Positions 34,341-45,900 of a stretch of DNA of 64,000 nt are shown here, piece after piece (the stretch's first letter is position 1; each line of letters starts with the position of its first letter). Location: positions 302,397 to 366,396 of the forward strand of contig JACTVC010000040.1 in assembly GCA_018417955.1 (NCBI GenBank), written 5' to 3'. Source of the DNA: Laccaria trichodermophora. Lineage: Eukaryota; Basidiomycota; Agaricomycetes; Agaricales; Hydnangiaceae. A model generated the notes under the pieces. It was not told the origin of the DNA, ran no database searches, and saw only the letters and a program-made list of their open reading frames with translations. The position numbers and the translations under genes are program-made.

Positions 34341-35745
34341 TTACTTGGTCAAGCCGCTTTCCTTCCTCCTAATTTCGGGTTCCAGGGGAAACCGCTGGCT
34401 CTCGGGGCTAAGCGAGTACAGCCTTGTCCAAATCGGCTCCAAAGGTTTGGGAGTCCTCCAGGCGAATTCATCATTACGCAACCACAAACGGATAAGGTGC
34501 CTTCTGGAGAGGAGTGAATAATTCATCTCATGACGGCGTATCGTAGGCGAAACTCACGTCTTTTCTGGACTGTCCTTGAACGAATCTCTCGCATGCAACA
34601 GCCCCATACTGTTGATGTACTGAATATCGCCTTTCTGGAAATTCAGCCCAAGAGAATATTTCTCCGCCAGGAAATGCACTGCGTCCAAGGCTTCCGCTTG
34701 AGCCTCAGTAATCGGCGGAATATTCGGACTCCGTTTCTGCTGCCCATATCCTGTAAAGTGCCTGCGTGAATATTGAATTATTACGTGGCCGTCCTCGTAG
34801 TACAAAACTGGTCGAGTTGTATATCCGGGATCACCTCCAAAACTATTTTTTACAACCTTGAGAATAGAATACAACGCGACATTTTGATGAAAAACACGAA
34901 CCTATCAAGCGGCCACGGCTCGCTTAGGGTATGAATCAAATCCGGGCGCGTCGCCGCCAACTCATTGTACACGCGCGCCCCACTGCTGATTCTAGAAGTA
35001 CCGCCCTCTTCAGCCGTCGCCAGAGCCATCAAGGCGATTAAGTCACCAACATCGGTGTGGAAGACTTGCTTATCCGTGGTATACGCCGAGTTTCCGATCC
35101 CTCCCTTCTCATGAGCATGGCTGACCGTAAGGTCCTTGATATGAGCGAGCACGGCGCCAGTTCCATCTTGCTTTCCTCGCGCAGATCCGACATGGGAGGA
35201 TATCCCTATTTGATAGTTGCATTTGACTCTCGCTAAGCGACGGAGGTTGTCAATGGGCGGTACGCACCAGCGTAGATTATAGCCAGGTCCGCGGGTGAGT
35301 ATTGATCGATTGGGATAGTTCGTAGAACGAAGAAACCACGCCCAGAGTACAGTTCCTGGGCAAGACCCCGTAGTTCTTTGCTCAAAGTGGGCAGTGGGAA
35401 AGTATTCCTGCCGACATGCCCCATCTCAATGTTCAGGCCTATATAATCAGATTGGTGAGCAGTTTCATTCACGTATGCGATATGATCCCGACCTTTGAAA
35501 TGTACCAGAGCGTCGTTGATTTCTTGCAACTCCGATGGAGTTAGGTCGTACACCCATTGGTCCTCATTTTGCCAGTTTTTTCCCTCCCATACGATAGGAC
35601 CTTCCACTTTCTGAGGATATCCCGTTGGAAGGGCAGTGGATGGTAAGCTTGGATCCTCGGCCAACCTTCTCGCTGTGCGTGCGCGAAATTTCGTTTCATC
35701 AGGGTGATATTCAATATCTGGTTGGGTGGCGGCCGATATAGTCAT
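34341..35745 (-). CDS. TauD/TfdA-type 2-oxoglutarate-dependent dioxygenase
   Basis: Non-heme iron dioxygenase of the taurine/clavaminate-synthase-like group. ATG 35743-35745 (MTISAATQPDIEYHPDETKF). Landmarks: PIVWEGKNWQNEDQWVYDL, LGLAQELYSGRGFFVLRTIP-like ELRGLAQELYSGRGFFVLRT, the metal-binding HxD in KQVFHTDVGDLIALMAL (near 35,055), GGTSRISSGARVYNELAATR, VLYYEDGHVIIQYSRRHFTG, the distal His in INSMGLLHARDSF, and the 2-oxoglutarate-binding Arg in RHLIRLWLRND. Four exons or so; stop at 34341. Metal ligands and Arg are present, so it is probably active. The substrate is not evident; fungal members act on sulfonates or other small acids. It ends convergently 121 bases from POP7. Confidence 0.87.
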
Positions 35746-35958
35746 GATTGAGGGAGGTGATCATGATGTCATGGACGACGTTCGTACGTGAATCGAATTC
35801 AAGCATAAAATTGTTGCACCACATGCATGCAGGCCTTGCCATGGAAGGCTCAGAAGTGTGAAAATCTTATGCTCGTCAGATTCGAAGGGGTATAGATTTA
35901 GACTACATTTCCGCTGAGAACAAGGGTATTTTCGAAAAAGAAAACAAACAAACAAAAG

Positions 35959-38900
35959 TCAAACCACTATTGTGCCCGTCAATCTCACATCCCGGATCGA
36001 CGCGCCAACATACACAGTAAAAGTTCCAGTAGGACGCACGTACGCCTGACTGGGGGTATCCCAAACGCTTGAAAAAATCAATGATCAGCAACTCCCGCCA
36101 GGAAATTCTAATGGCAGTAGCAGCATACCTCATATCTCTCCGACTGAGAGTGAACAAAACACCGGAACTCGCACCAACATCCAACTCAACCTCCTCAAAG
36201 CCTCTCAACACTCTCTTCGGTTCCACCGCACTCGACGGGTATGCAAGGTACAGCTGTGGTTTCTCATATCCGGCAAACACACCCGTGTTGGTCACGGTGA
36301 ACTTTATCAATCGTGAGTCGTCTCCTGAAGAGGCGATGGACAGTCCCGAGTACGAAAACGTCGTGTAGGAAAGTCCGAATCCAAATTCGAAGCGCGGTGT
36401 TATGTTCTGGTCGTCCATGTACCGGTAATCAAGAAGAAGCTTCTCCTTGTATTCAATCTGTCAGATGTTCATGAAAATTCGTTGAAAAAAGAGCAGAAAG
36501 AATGGCACCGTTGGAAACCCAAGGCTGTTGTAGACGATGGAAGTCGCATAAGCAGCTTCATTCTGGCCAGAAAGTCATTTTGAGTGCTAAGATGGAGAGC
36601 GCAAGAACTGACATCGGCAATGCTGAATGGTAGTCTTCCGCTCGGGTTGTACTTTCCAAACATAACATCGACGATCGAAGGCCCAGTTTGCTCTCCTGGG
36701 GCCCCTGCATAAATGATAGCGGTGACGTTCGGGTGAGTACTCCAAGGCATGTACACAGGTCCCACAGAATGCACAATGACGATAGTGTTGTTGCAAACCG
36801 CTGCCACTTGCTCAACCTGGCATCACAAACCAGTTAACGAGAGAAACCTCGCGGCTGTGTTTGACTGACCAGACTGCCTCCACTCCACCACAAATTGAGG
36901 TCATTTCTGTCGCCCATGTTGCCCACCACAACATCATAGAAATCTAGTTCGCCGCTCATACTATAGTAACCGTCAAAACCATGCGTCTCTGAGCGAGACA
37001 AGACATACGCATTTACAAAGACAAATGCCACATCTTTGGCCCTTGCAGCATTGACTCCATCGTTCAAGTTGTTCGACAGTGACGACGTAATTGTCGCCGA
37101 GGAACCCACAAAGGAAGTTATTGCAGTGATAGGAGGAATGATAAACTGAAGGGAATTCGATCCCGAGCCCCATCTATCCGAAACAACGATCAATATAATG
37201 GCGAAATGTAAAAAGAAAAAGAGCTCACCCGATGGACATCGTGCCATCATTACATTCGTTTAGGTCATTACAGTTGAGATTCGGGATCTTGGCATCCTGC
37301 CCAACCACAGCAATCGTCTTTATCATCGATTGCGCAAGTGGAAGACCTCGGATTGTTGTTCCGGTGGGAGTACCGGTGGTCGTCGTGCGGTTGTTTTTCA
37401 GTAAGACGGCTGAAGCAGATGCGATCTCGCGAACGAGGTTGGTATGTGCATCGGTTCTGACATTAACATTTAGATTCCGAGGTCCAGAGCCGTCGCTCTT
37501 CTGTGCGTCGAAATTGACGGGGGGATAGCCCTATAACACTTTTGTATCAGTAAGACTGCAAGGATACTCATGCGCAAATTTACAGAATCTTGACCAAGAT
37601 GATACCAAGGAGCGAGTATTCTGGCAACCATCTGGTTGAGCCTCTGCGCAATAGATGTTAGACGAGAACATATCAATAGTAGGGTAAACCAAACATCAGT
37701 AGAAACTGAGCCACTCTTGACAGCAGACTCCAAGCCCCCAAAGACGCCTCCACCTCAAAGTAAATTTGAGTACTGCTGACTTTGGGAAGATGAAATGGAC
37801 ATACCGACGACTATATAGTCTCCAGGTTGCTCCATATCCAATCCAGCATTTGCGTTATCGCTGGTAGCATCGTGTGTCGCTCCCCAGTCGCTCACAACAT
37901 ACCCTGGACTTCATAAGAGACGAGATCAAAATAACAAGCAACGCGAGTACCGTTGAATCCATTCGCCCGCAATAGCCCATTCGGCCCAAGAAGCCCGGCG
38001 TTATGACATGACGAAGTTTCGTTAAAGCGGTTGTATGCGCACATAACAGAAGCAACGTCGGCCTGGGAAGTGATGTAAGGCTTCTGTTGCTGTGGTTATG
38101 CATATGCCTACCTCAATACTTCGAAGGAAGGGATAAAAGTATATTTCATGGAGAGTCCTGTCATCAACATTAGAGGTGTAGCCAAAGCGCCAGTGTTCCT
38201 GATTATTAGCAATGAAATGCTTCGCGCAGGCCTGCACGCCAACGCTCTGCACACCGATGATAGTCTCGTAGGCACCTTCACCGTTGAGATATGGATCCGG
38301 TCCGAAACTGGGGATTTTCAATCTGAAATCGTGAAGAAATAGAATGTTATCAACCTCACCTTTCCCAAGCACGACCAGCCTTTGGATTTCTCATCTGCAG
38401 AGACAAAGTTCTGTTCGCTGTAATTCAGCTAAACAAATATATGCGCACGATATCCATAGCTGGACCTAAAAACACGCTAAACTAAACATCAAAAATGTTT
38501 CTTGAGGACATCAACGACGAAATACTTACTGGACACCCTTTCCGCGAAACTCTTCTCCAATCGCCTGGCCTCTCGCGCGAATCAGCCGCCGGCTAAAAGT
38601 CGCGGCGGCATTGTTACCTGCGGGAAACCCAGTGACATTCTTCACGAGTCGTAGTCCCGCTGGTCCATCTTGAAAACAAATGGAGGGAATCCCAAGGCGC
38701 GGGATGGCTGTAGTATCGCCGACACAACGTCCTACGTACGCGTGCAATGTTAAAGACGCGCATGGCAGTGTCGAGTGTCGGCTCACGGTTGGCGTTGAGC
38801 TGCCCTGTTCCTCGGACAACACCCAGTTTCTCGGCGAGGGTCATTTGGGCAACTGCGGCATTGGCCAAAACGAAGGACTCGTTCCAAGAGCCTAGACGCG

Positions 38901-39008
38901 ATCAGTGATCTGGTGAGCGCGATTTGATAGAGAAGGAGAGTCACGGGTTGTGAATGCATCTGAGAAACGTACGCAGAGCGCGATAAAGACGAATAGTGGG
39001 CGAATCAT
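35959..39008 (-). CDS. Secreted beta-glucosidase, glycoside hydrolase family 3
   Basis: Cleaves terminal beta-glucosyl residues, for example cellobiose, in plant-polymer breakdown. ATG 39006-39008 gives a signal peptide (MIRPLFVFIALCVRFSDAF). An intron joins to SWNESFVLANAAVAQMTLAE. The (beta/alpha)8 domain has CVGDTTAIPRLGIPSICFQD, GPAGLRLVKNVTGFPAG, AIGEEFRGKGVQ, CAKHFIANNQEHWRFGYTSN and the nucleophile Asp in GYVVSDWGATHDATSDNANA (codon near 37,887). The second domain has ASASAVLLKNN and KTIAVVGQDAKIPN; later VIVHSVGPVYMPWSTHPNVT, PFSIAD and FEFGFGLSYTTFSYSGL. A fibronectin-III-like end follows (VGASSGVLFTLSRRDM|SVWDTP ... GTFTVYVGASIRDVRLTG), stop TGA 35959-35961. About a dozen introns. 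A MITE-like element lies 380-640 bases upstream of the start. Confidence 0.92.
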
Positions 39009-39384
39009 TACGCCTAGCAAATTATCATGGGCCCCAGTTAGTTATATTCAGAAAAACAGAGCCCCGAAGTCCGCAACCACAGTACCGCCGAGCGGAGGAT
39101 GGGCAACAGGAACTATTTCGGGAAATAAAAGCACGCGTGTGTGTGTTTCAAGAAGCACCAGAGGCCAAGGGAAGACATTGAAGGTGACAAGCGTAGCACC
39201 AGTGGATTGACAGTTGAGTATACAGCCTGAGCACATGACGGAACGCTTCTGGGTGTGCATGGGACTGTAGGGTGCATGAGGTTGAGGAAATGCTGGATGC
39301 TAGATAGATAAGTATCTTCAGCGTGACCTTTGTTGGACAAGACGCGGCAGTCATCTGGCAAGTCACAAGAGAAGAGAACACAAG

Positions 39385-39644
39385 TTGCATTGTAGGGGGC
39401 TACTATATGTGGTCACGATGTGCACGCGTGCGTATGAGTCAGGATATGCGGAGGCCACTTTTCATGGCATTCCCTTGCTCCTGTTCTTTTGAAAAGGTTC
39501 ACACATATTTAATTACTATATAGAGTGTTGCTTGCAGAGCTTTATGGGATTTCTGAGGTGCAGGAACAACACGAAAAATGCACTCCGCATATCCTGACTC
39601 ATACGCACATGTTGACCAACATATAGTACTTATACCAAATGCAA
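39385..39644. mobile_element. MITE-like foldback element with long terminal inverted repeats
   Basis: The left arm (39385-39453) and right arm (39583-39644) are reverse complements over about 62 bases. The innermost part, GTATGAGTCAGGATATGCGG with neighbours, is a perfect 26-base match (39428-39453 against 39583-39608). Farther out, matches include GATGTGC/CATGTGC, GGTCA, TACTATATGT and TTGCATT, with an 8-base insertion (ACGCGTGC) in the left arm. The spacer is 129 bases with no open frame of note. I could not define a target-site duplication. Non-autonomous DNA-transposon derivative is the likeliest reading. Confidence 0.75.
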
Positions 39645-39714
39645 TCGCTTGGTGTTGATTTGGTGTTGATTGGAGGAAAAAATCATCAAAAAATAATAAT
39701 TGAAAATATATCCT

Positions 39715-40387
39715 CTACTCCTCTTTCTCCTCCTCGCCCTCTTTCGTTTCTTCCTCGTCCTTCTCTGGCTCTTTTGCGCCCTCAGTCTCCCCTTCAGCTT
39801 GCTTACTACCCATAACAGTTGCATTGATACTAAATCGCAGAATCAGCAAACAGCGAATAAACTTGTTAACAAAGAATACGCACTTGAGCATGACATGCAC
39901 TTTCTCTTTTCCATGTTCACCCGTCTCGGAGCCCTGCAATTCAACGGTGATACGCTTGCTCCCCTTCCAGCCATAGCTACCAGTGGAGAACGTGCTTGGG
40001 ACCAGCGTCAGCGTCCCTATGAACCCAACGTCCTCCGGGGCTACCGTATCCGCATCCTCCGTTGTTACGATGCTTGGGGGTGTGTGAGTGATGTTCACAT
40101 GGAGAGGCAAGGCCTTGGCTTTGAAAGCGGATGCTGGGATTGCAGCCTGTGTGTGGCATTGAAAGTTAGTGAACATGAAACATGTTGTATGTCGACTGGG
40201 CACATACCTTTGCGCCTTTCTTCGCGCCACCCTTTTTGCCTTTGCCTTTTGGTGAGCTGCTCGTCTTTGCCGCTTTGGAGATGCGTTCTGTAGAGCCGGC
40301 CTCTTCAGCTGCTCGTTTAGTTCCTGGGTGGCATAACTCGTCAGCAACAAAAACTGCTCTTCTAGAGAATATTGTCGTACCAGCCAT
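39715..40387 (-). CDS. Conserved fungal protein with acidic tail, function unknown
   Basis: ATG 40385-40387 (MAGTTIFSRRAVFVADELCH) begins a basic segment (SSSPKGKGKKGGAKKGAK). After an intron the core reads AAIPASAFKAKALPLHVNIT, HTPPSIVTTEDADTVAPEDV, GFIGTLTLVPSTFSTGSYGW and KGSKRITVELQGSETGEHGK, then VHVMLK|INATVMGSKQAEG after a second intron. The end is a Glu/Lys-rich acidic tail, stop TAG 39715-39717. I recall this core (HVNITHTPP, FSTGSYGWKG) from uncharacterised agaric proteins. Size and acidic tail would suit a small histone-binding chaperone, but that is speculation. Confidence 0.72.
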
Positions 40388-40539
40388 TGTTAATAGTTTG
40401 TGATGGTGGTAAGGAAAGGAAATGTGAGTGGTTTGAATTGAACGGTGGATATTTATTGTGATTCGCGCGGTGGCCTGCTATGCAACGGTTGTGGAGTGAC
40501 CCTGGTGGCCAAAAATGACGTCACGCGACTTTTGTAATA

Positions 40540-41525
40540 TTACAGGTCAAAATCAAAGTCCGAGTCCGAGTCGTTGCCTTTCTTCTTTTCCGGTCCTCTA
40601 ATATTTCTCTTACTTCTCCCATTCGTCGCAGTCGTTGCTGAGCGCATTCTTGACGACAGATCATAGTCCTCTTCCTCCGCACTATCCTCGTCGTCGTCTG
40701 GTCGACGCTCGGCTGGCTGCGAGACCTCTGGGATGTCCAGTGCCCCGGTCACTAGAAGGATTGCTTCGAGTTCTTTGTAGCGTAGGGTGAGACACGTGGG
40801 CGTGGTGGTCAATGACATGGACACATACCTTCCTGACGTCGTTCACGGTCTGCGCCCCACGCGACGATCTGATTCCGTATATCCCCTTTCCTGTATACGA
40901 TTAACATAGGCACCCGAGTATCAGGTAGGTATGGAATGCATTTATCCCCGATGATAGAAATAAATTTTGTGCGAGGGTATTTTGTCGCTAGAGCGCGAAT
41001 GTGTTGAAATGTGCGATCGCTTCTTGGTATCCTGTACCCACCGTTTTAGCACATACATTTCGTAGAGTACTAAAGGGTGCAACCCACCCATCTTTATACA
41101 AGAAACACACAACCCCAGTGCCCTTCTCGTTATCGTCCTCCTCCTCGTCGACATTGCTAGCCTCAGTGACTTCCCGAGTGTAGTCTTCCCTGCCGATCGG
41201 ATACACACGTCCAAATCTACCCTTCTTATCTTCTTTCCGTTCATCGGCGAGGCGCTGTTTTCGGTAGGCAGCGATCATACGTTCGGTCTTATCGTCTGGT
41301 GCATCCTCGCTGAATTCCTGGAGTTCAGAAGATGTAAAGTCGTTTAAGAGATCATCGAATGTGGGTGAGGGTGGTGGAGACGGAGACGGCGGCGTGGGTT
41401 CTCGTGGTGGTAGGATGCCGTGTTTCCGAAGGGCATCGTTGCTGTTCAGGGGCGTTGGCTCCAATAATGAGACGTGAGCGGGGATGGACTTACAATTCGG
41501 TATCTTCGTTGGGGTTGATAGACAT
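40540..41525 (-). CDS. PLP2: Phosducin-like protein, PLP2/PDCL3 group
   Basis: Thioredoxin-fold cochaperone of the CCT chaperonin in actin and tubulin folding. ATG 41523-41525 gives MSINPNEDTEF; a short first exon joins by an intron to NDALRKHGILPPREPTPPSP, the usual N-terminus. Next come DDKTERMIAAYRKQRLADER, KKGRFGRVYPIGREDYTREV and an acidic loop, GTGVVCFLYKDG, then after an intron LATKYPRTKFISIIGDKCIP, DTRVPMLIVYRKGDIRNQIV and AWGADRERRQE, all typical of the family. The C-terminus reads LEAILLVTGALDIPE with an acidic end (GNDSDSDFDFDL), stop TAA 40540-40542. Four exons or more. Confidence 0.87.
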
Positions 41526-41775
41526 GATGAAAGCAAACTAGAAACCCGGGGTTTTTGTATTGGTTTTCAATGACATCGTCGGACGCAGTCACAAGTTTAT
41601 TTAACGCAGTCAGCTGCGCTCAAACAAGGCTGTACTTGAGCTCAATTCCAATAATCCGATCTTGCCGTATTCCTTACGAACTGCTGCGGGACGTAAAGCA
41701 TACCATTGCAACAGCGTACTACTGCCCGACAATATACAGACAGCAGATATCACAATAGTGTAGAAATCCCCACTG

Positions 41776-42901
41776 ATGCTCTCACTCGCTATAAATTCCT
41801 ACACCACCCCGCTAAACTATGAGCTCCTGGATCTCCCAACCCCAGAGCTATCCTCTCCAACGGACGTCCTAGTCAAAGTTCATGCAGCAAGCATCAATCC
41901 TGGCGACGTCAAAACGGCTGCAGGCGCAACAAGGGTCATGATGCCCCTAACGTTTCCATATAAACTCGGATTGGATCTGAGCGGGACAATCGTGCGTGTT
42001 GGGGAAGCGGTCACCGAGTTTTCTGAGGGCGACGAGGTATTTGGGATGTTACCCCTAACAACACGAGGTGGTACGTATCTTGTCCTTCTTCCTTTTGCGT
42101 TGCCCAAGTTTTGTTTCCTTAGGTTCCGTGGCGGAATACGCCTTAATATCCTCAACAAGGCTCGTGAAGAAACCAACATCCCTTTCGCACACCGAAGCAG
42201 CTTCCCTTCCTTGTGTTGCCGTCACCGCGTTACAATCCCTCGAAAGGGCGAACACCGTCATCGAAGGGGGCCTGTCCGGAAAAACAGTCTTCATCCCGGC
42301 TGGTCTGAGCGGCACGGGGTCCATCGCAGTTCAACTAGCCAAGCGGGTGTATGGCGCAGGGAAGGTAATTACCACCGTGTCAAAGTCGAAGATCGGTAAG
42401 GTGGACGAGTTTCTGGGCGCCGGTGTTGTCGATCAAGTGATTGACTATACGAAGGAGGACGTATTGCAGCTTGTGGAGAAAGGCAGCGTTGATTTTTTCT
42501 ATGATACTGCGGGGGCGAGCATGCAGTACATCTCGGTGATGAAGAAGGGCGGGTTAATTATTTCGATCACGACGATGCCTTCGGGAAAGGAGGTCGCCAA
42601 ACTCATGCCTGACGCGCCGTATAGCATTCTCCGCTTGCTTGATGTCTTGGACTGGGTTAATCAATGGAGAGTTTGGTGGTGGGGTGCTCGGTTGGAAGCT
42701 CGGGTGGAGACGGTGGACGCAAGTGGTGTTGCTCGAGTATCGCAGCTGGTTGAGGAGGGCAAAATCAAGGCTGTTGTTGGTCGGACCGCGGATCTGAATG
42801 ATTTGCAGGGGATAAGGGACGCTTGTGCAGAGATAAAGGCGGGCAAAGGAGGCCTAGGGAAATTTGTCGTGGTTATGAGTGAAGGACAGATTCACGCGTG
42901 A
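41776..42901 (+). CDS. Zinc-independent MDR / quinone-oxidoreductase-like protein
   Basis: Medium-chain dehydrogenase/reductase. ATG 41776 (MLSLAINSYTTPLNYELLDL); GroES-like part with VLVKVHAASINPGDVKTAAG, YKLGLDLSGTIVRVGEAVTE and FSEGDEVFGM. One intron (about 42068-42122; G|GTGGTA...CCTTAG) joins to GSVAEYALISSTRLVKKPTS. The NADPH fold includes VFIPAGLSGTGSIAVQLAKR, VDQVIDYTKEDVLQLVEKGS and VDFFYDTAGASMQYISVMKK. The C-terminus is GGLGKFVVVMSEGQIHA, stop 42899-42901. Catalytic zinc ligands are not evident. About 360 residues. The Dicer start codon is 48 bases past the stop. Confidence 0.87.
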
Positions 42902-42949
42902 TTTGTACCTCTATAGACGACTCTTACACTCACTTCAACGGCAGGCCTC

Positions 42950-45900
42950 ATGGCCAACGTCAGTCTAACCTGCCAACAACTGGAAACTCTGTTACCACGT
43001 CGGTATCAGGAGGAAGTCTTTACACGGGCTCAGAAAGGTCTCTCACACTGGCACATCCTTTTTCACTTCCTTCCGATTAAAACTATCGCCAGGGAACATC
43101 ATCGCGGCTCTCAACACAGGTTCAGGAAAGACCCTAATCAGTCTTCTTCTTATCAAATGGACAATAGCCAAGGAACAGTCAAAGGGAAAGGTTATCATCT
43201 TCTTGGTCCCGAAAGTAACGCTCGTGGAACAACAGAGCCTTTACATTGATAAGAACACTCCAGATAGCATTCGGGTTATGAAACTTCACGGCGCTTTGGA
43301 TATTGACTTGGGCGACAGGGCAGGGTGGAAGAAGCGATTCGAGGAACATGAAGTGCTTGTCATGACTGGTAGCTTGTCATTTGCCCCGTATCGTTGAACG
43401 CCTTCCCTCATGACCTGACATAGCTCAGATCTTCCTCAATATATTGACGCATTCAGTGTGGAGTATCGACAAAGTCTCGCTGATGATCTTTGACGAATGT
43501 CACCATGCGAGGAAGAATCATCCGTACAATGGGATCATGCGCGAATATTTTCACGTCCCTTCTTCGCGAAGACCAAAGATTTTTGGAATGACTGCCTCTC
43601 CTATCTGGAACATAAAAGATCCGGCGGGATCTTTGGCGACCCTCGAGCAAAACATGGATGCCAAGGTGATTGGCGTTCGAGATCATATCGAGGAATTGGT
43701 CGATCATTCTCCAAAGCCTATCGAGGTCAGTGCTTAACCTTATCTACTCATCTCATGACGATAACACTCTGCATAGGTTATAGAAGAATATCCTTCGCCC
43801 CCAGAAGAATACGACTATCCTTTCCCCACAATTTATATGTGTCTTCAAATATTCGAGAAGACTATATGGGATCAATTAGACATACCGTGGAGTAAAATAG
43901 AAATGCGGTATTTTTCTACTCTCCATAACCTGGGCCCATACTGCGCTTCCCTTTTCCTCTTCCTGGAGATCCAGCATCACCTCACCAACCTGTTCGCCGA
44001 ATGCCAAAAGTATTTATACCCAGTCGATGGGGACATGGCCGTCGACGTTCCCTCTTCGACACCAGCAAAGCAGATACCTCTCGAAATTTTCGACATAGAT
44101 GATATCGTCTCAGACTTCCGATCGTTTTTCTCTTCTGACGATTGTCCAGCACAGATACCAATACCCATTCCACTATCCTGGTGTTCTCCAAAGGTTGAAA
44201 GCCTCGTCAAGGTGTTACTTAAATATAGCTCTCCCACGTTCCAAGGCATCATCTTCGTAGAGCAACGCCAAGTTGCCTTAACTCTTGGCAGACTTCTTGA
44301 AGCTGTCCCCGAGCTGCAGGACACCATACGTTGTGCCCATCTCGTTGGCCAGGGCGTTAACAGCGAAGGCGTTTCAAGGCATTCTGATCGCTATCAAGGC
44401 GATGCTGTGAAACTCTTTCGTGATAAGGAGATTAACATATGTATGTTTCTTCTCATCGTCGCATGATCTAGCTTGACGGCTGACGACATGATTCGTCAAG
44501 TAATCGCAACCTCGGTTGCAGAGGAGGGTCTTGATTTTCCTGCAAGTTGCATAGTCGTAATTTTGAGCGTGTATTCTGACTTCTTATTCAACCAGGCTTG
44601 CGATCTTGTAGTCCGATTCGACCCTCTTCAGCATCTAGTCGGATATGTTCAATCCCGTGGTAGGGCCAGGAACAAAGCCTCCACCTTCATCATAATGATT
44701 CAGAAAGACGACTTGGCGCAGCTCACTCGGTATAAAGCTCTCCAGGAAGGGGAGCCAGAAATTAACAAGGCTTATCAAACGAGACATCTCAACACAGACG
44801 ATGATCTCGAGGATGATGACGATGATGACATGAATAACCTGGTGGATCTGGCGGAGCGCGAACGTTATGTCGTTCCATCGACGGGAGCCATTCTCTCCTA
44901 CGATAACGCCACCAACCTCATTCATCATCTATGTGCACTCATCCCTCGTGATGCCTTCACGCCCCCTCATCAGCCCACTTTCACTGGTTCTTTTCAGTCC
45001 ACGATGCGTTTGCCGCCTAGCTTACCCCTTCCACCACGTCATCTGAGTTATCTTGGCCCTCCTAAACGATCTAAAAAGGAAGCCAAGCGTGCCGTTGCTT
45101 TCTGTGCGGTAAAGCGGCTTTGCAAGCTCGACGTTTTTGACGACTATCTGCTGCCCATTTCGAGTCAAGTTCATGAGGAGGATAAGCAGCGGGTGACCCG
45201 TGTTCGCAACGTCCCTGCCATTATGACGGTGTCCGTTAGGGATCCTTGGTGTATGGGATCCAAACTCTGGATCCATCCCATCTTTATCGATGGATGTCAG
45301 GTTGCTGGACTTGTAACTGGAACCAAGTTGCCCCCCGTTGAAGTATTGGCTGCTTCGTCTCATGTTCGAACTGGGTTGGCTGAGCTTCTGGTCTTTCATG
45401 AAGATTTGGAATTTGAGGAAAGAAAGATCATGCACGACTTTACGAAGCTGGGTATCTGGTACCGCATCACGTCAAGTCCCTTTGTTTCTGCTACGAGTCT
45501 TTTCCTTATCCCCCTCACAGGCGATAATCAGCCTGATTTCCCCGCCATGACTCGCTTAGTGGATAATCCTTGGGGCCGTGAGGATTGGGGCTCTGTTACC
45601 GAGGATGATTATGACCGAAGAATCGTAATGAGCACCTACGAAAAGGGTCGCACGTATCTCCTCAAAAAGGTCCGTGACGACTTGTCCCCCATGTCTGTTC
45701 CGACTCGCGCATCGTCACAGGCTGCTTTTCCGACGTACCACGAATACTTTGTCAGCAAATGGACGAGGAAGCGCCCCGCCATAGTTCCAGTCGATGGACC
45801 ACTGTTGGAGGCGGCCATCCACCCAAAGAGCCATTTAGGCTCTTACTCCCTTTACCCAACAAATTGTGATACCATTGCTGCTCCGTCAAACGCCCAAGTT

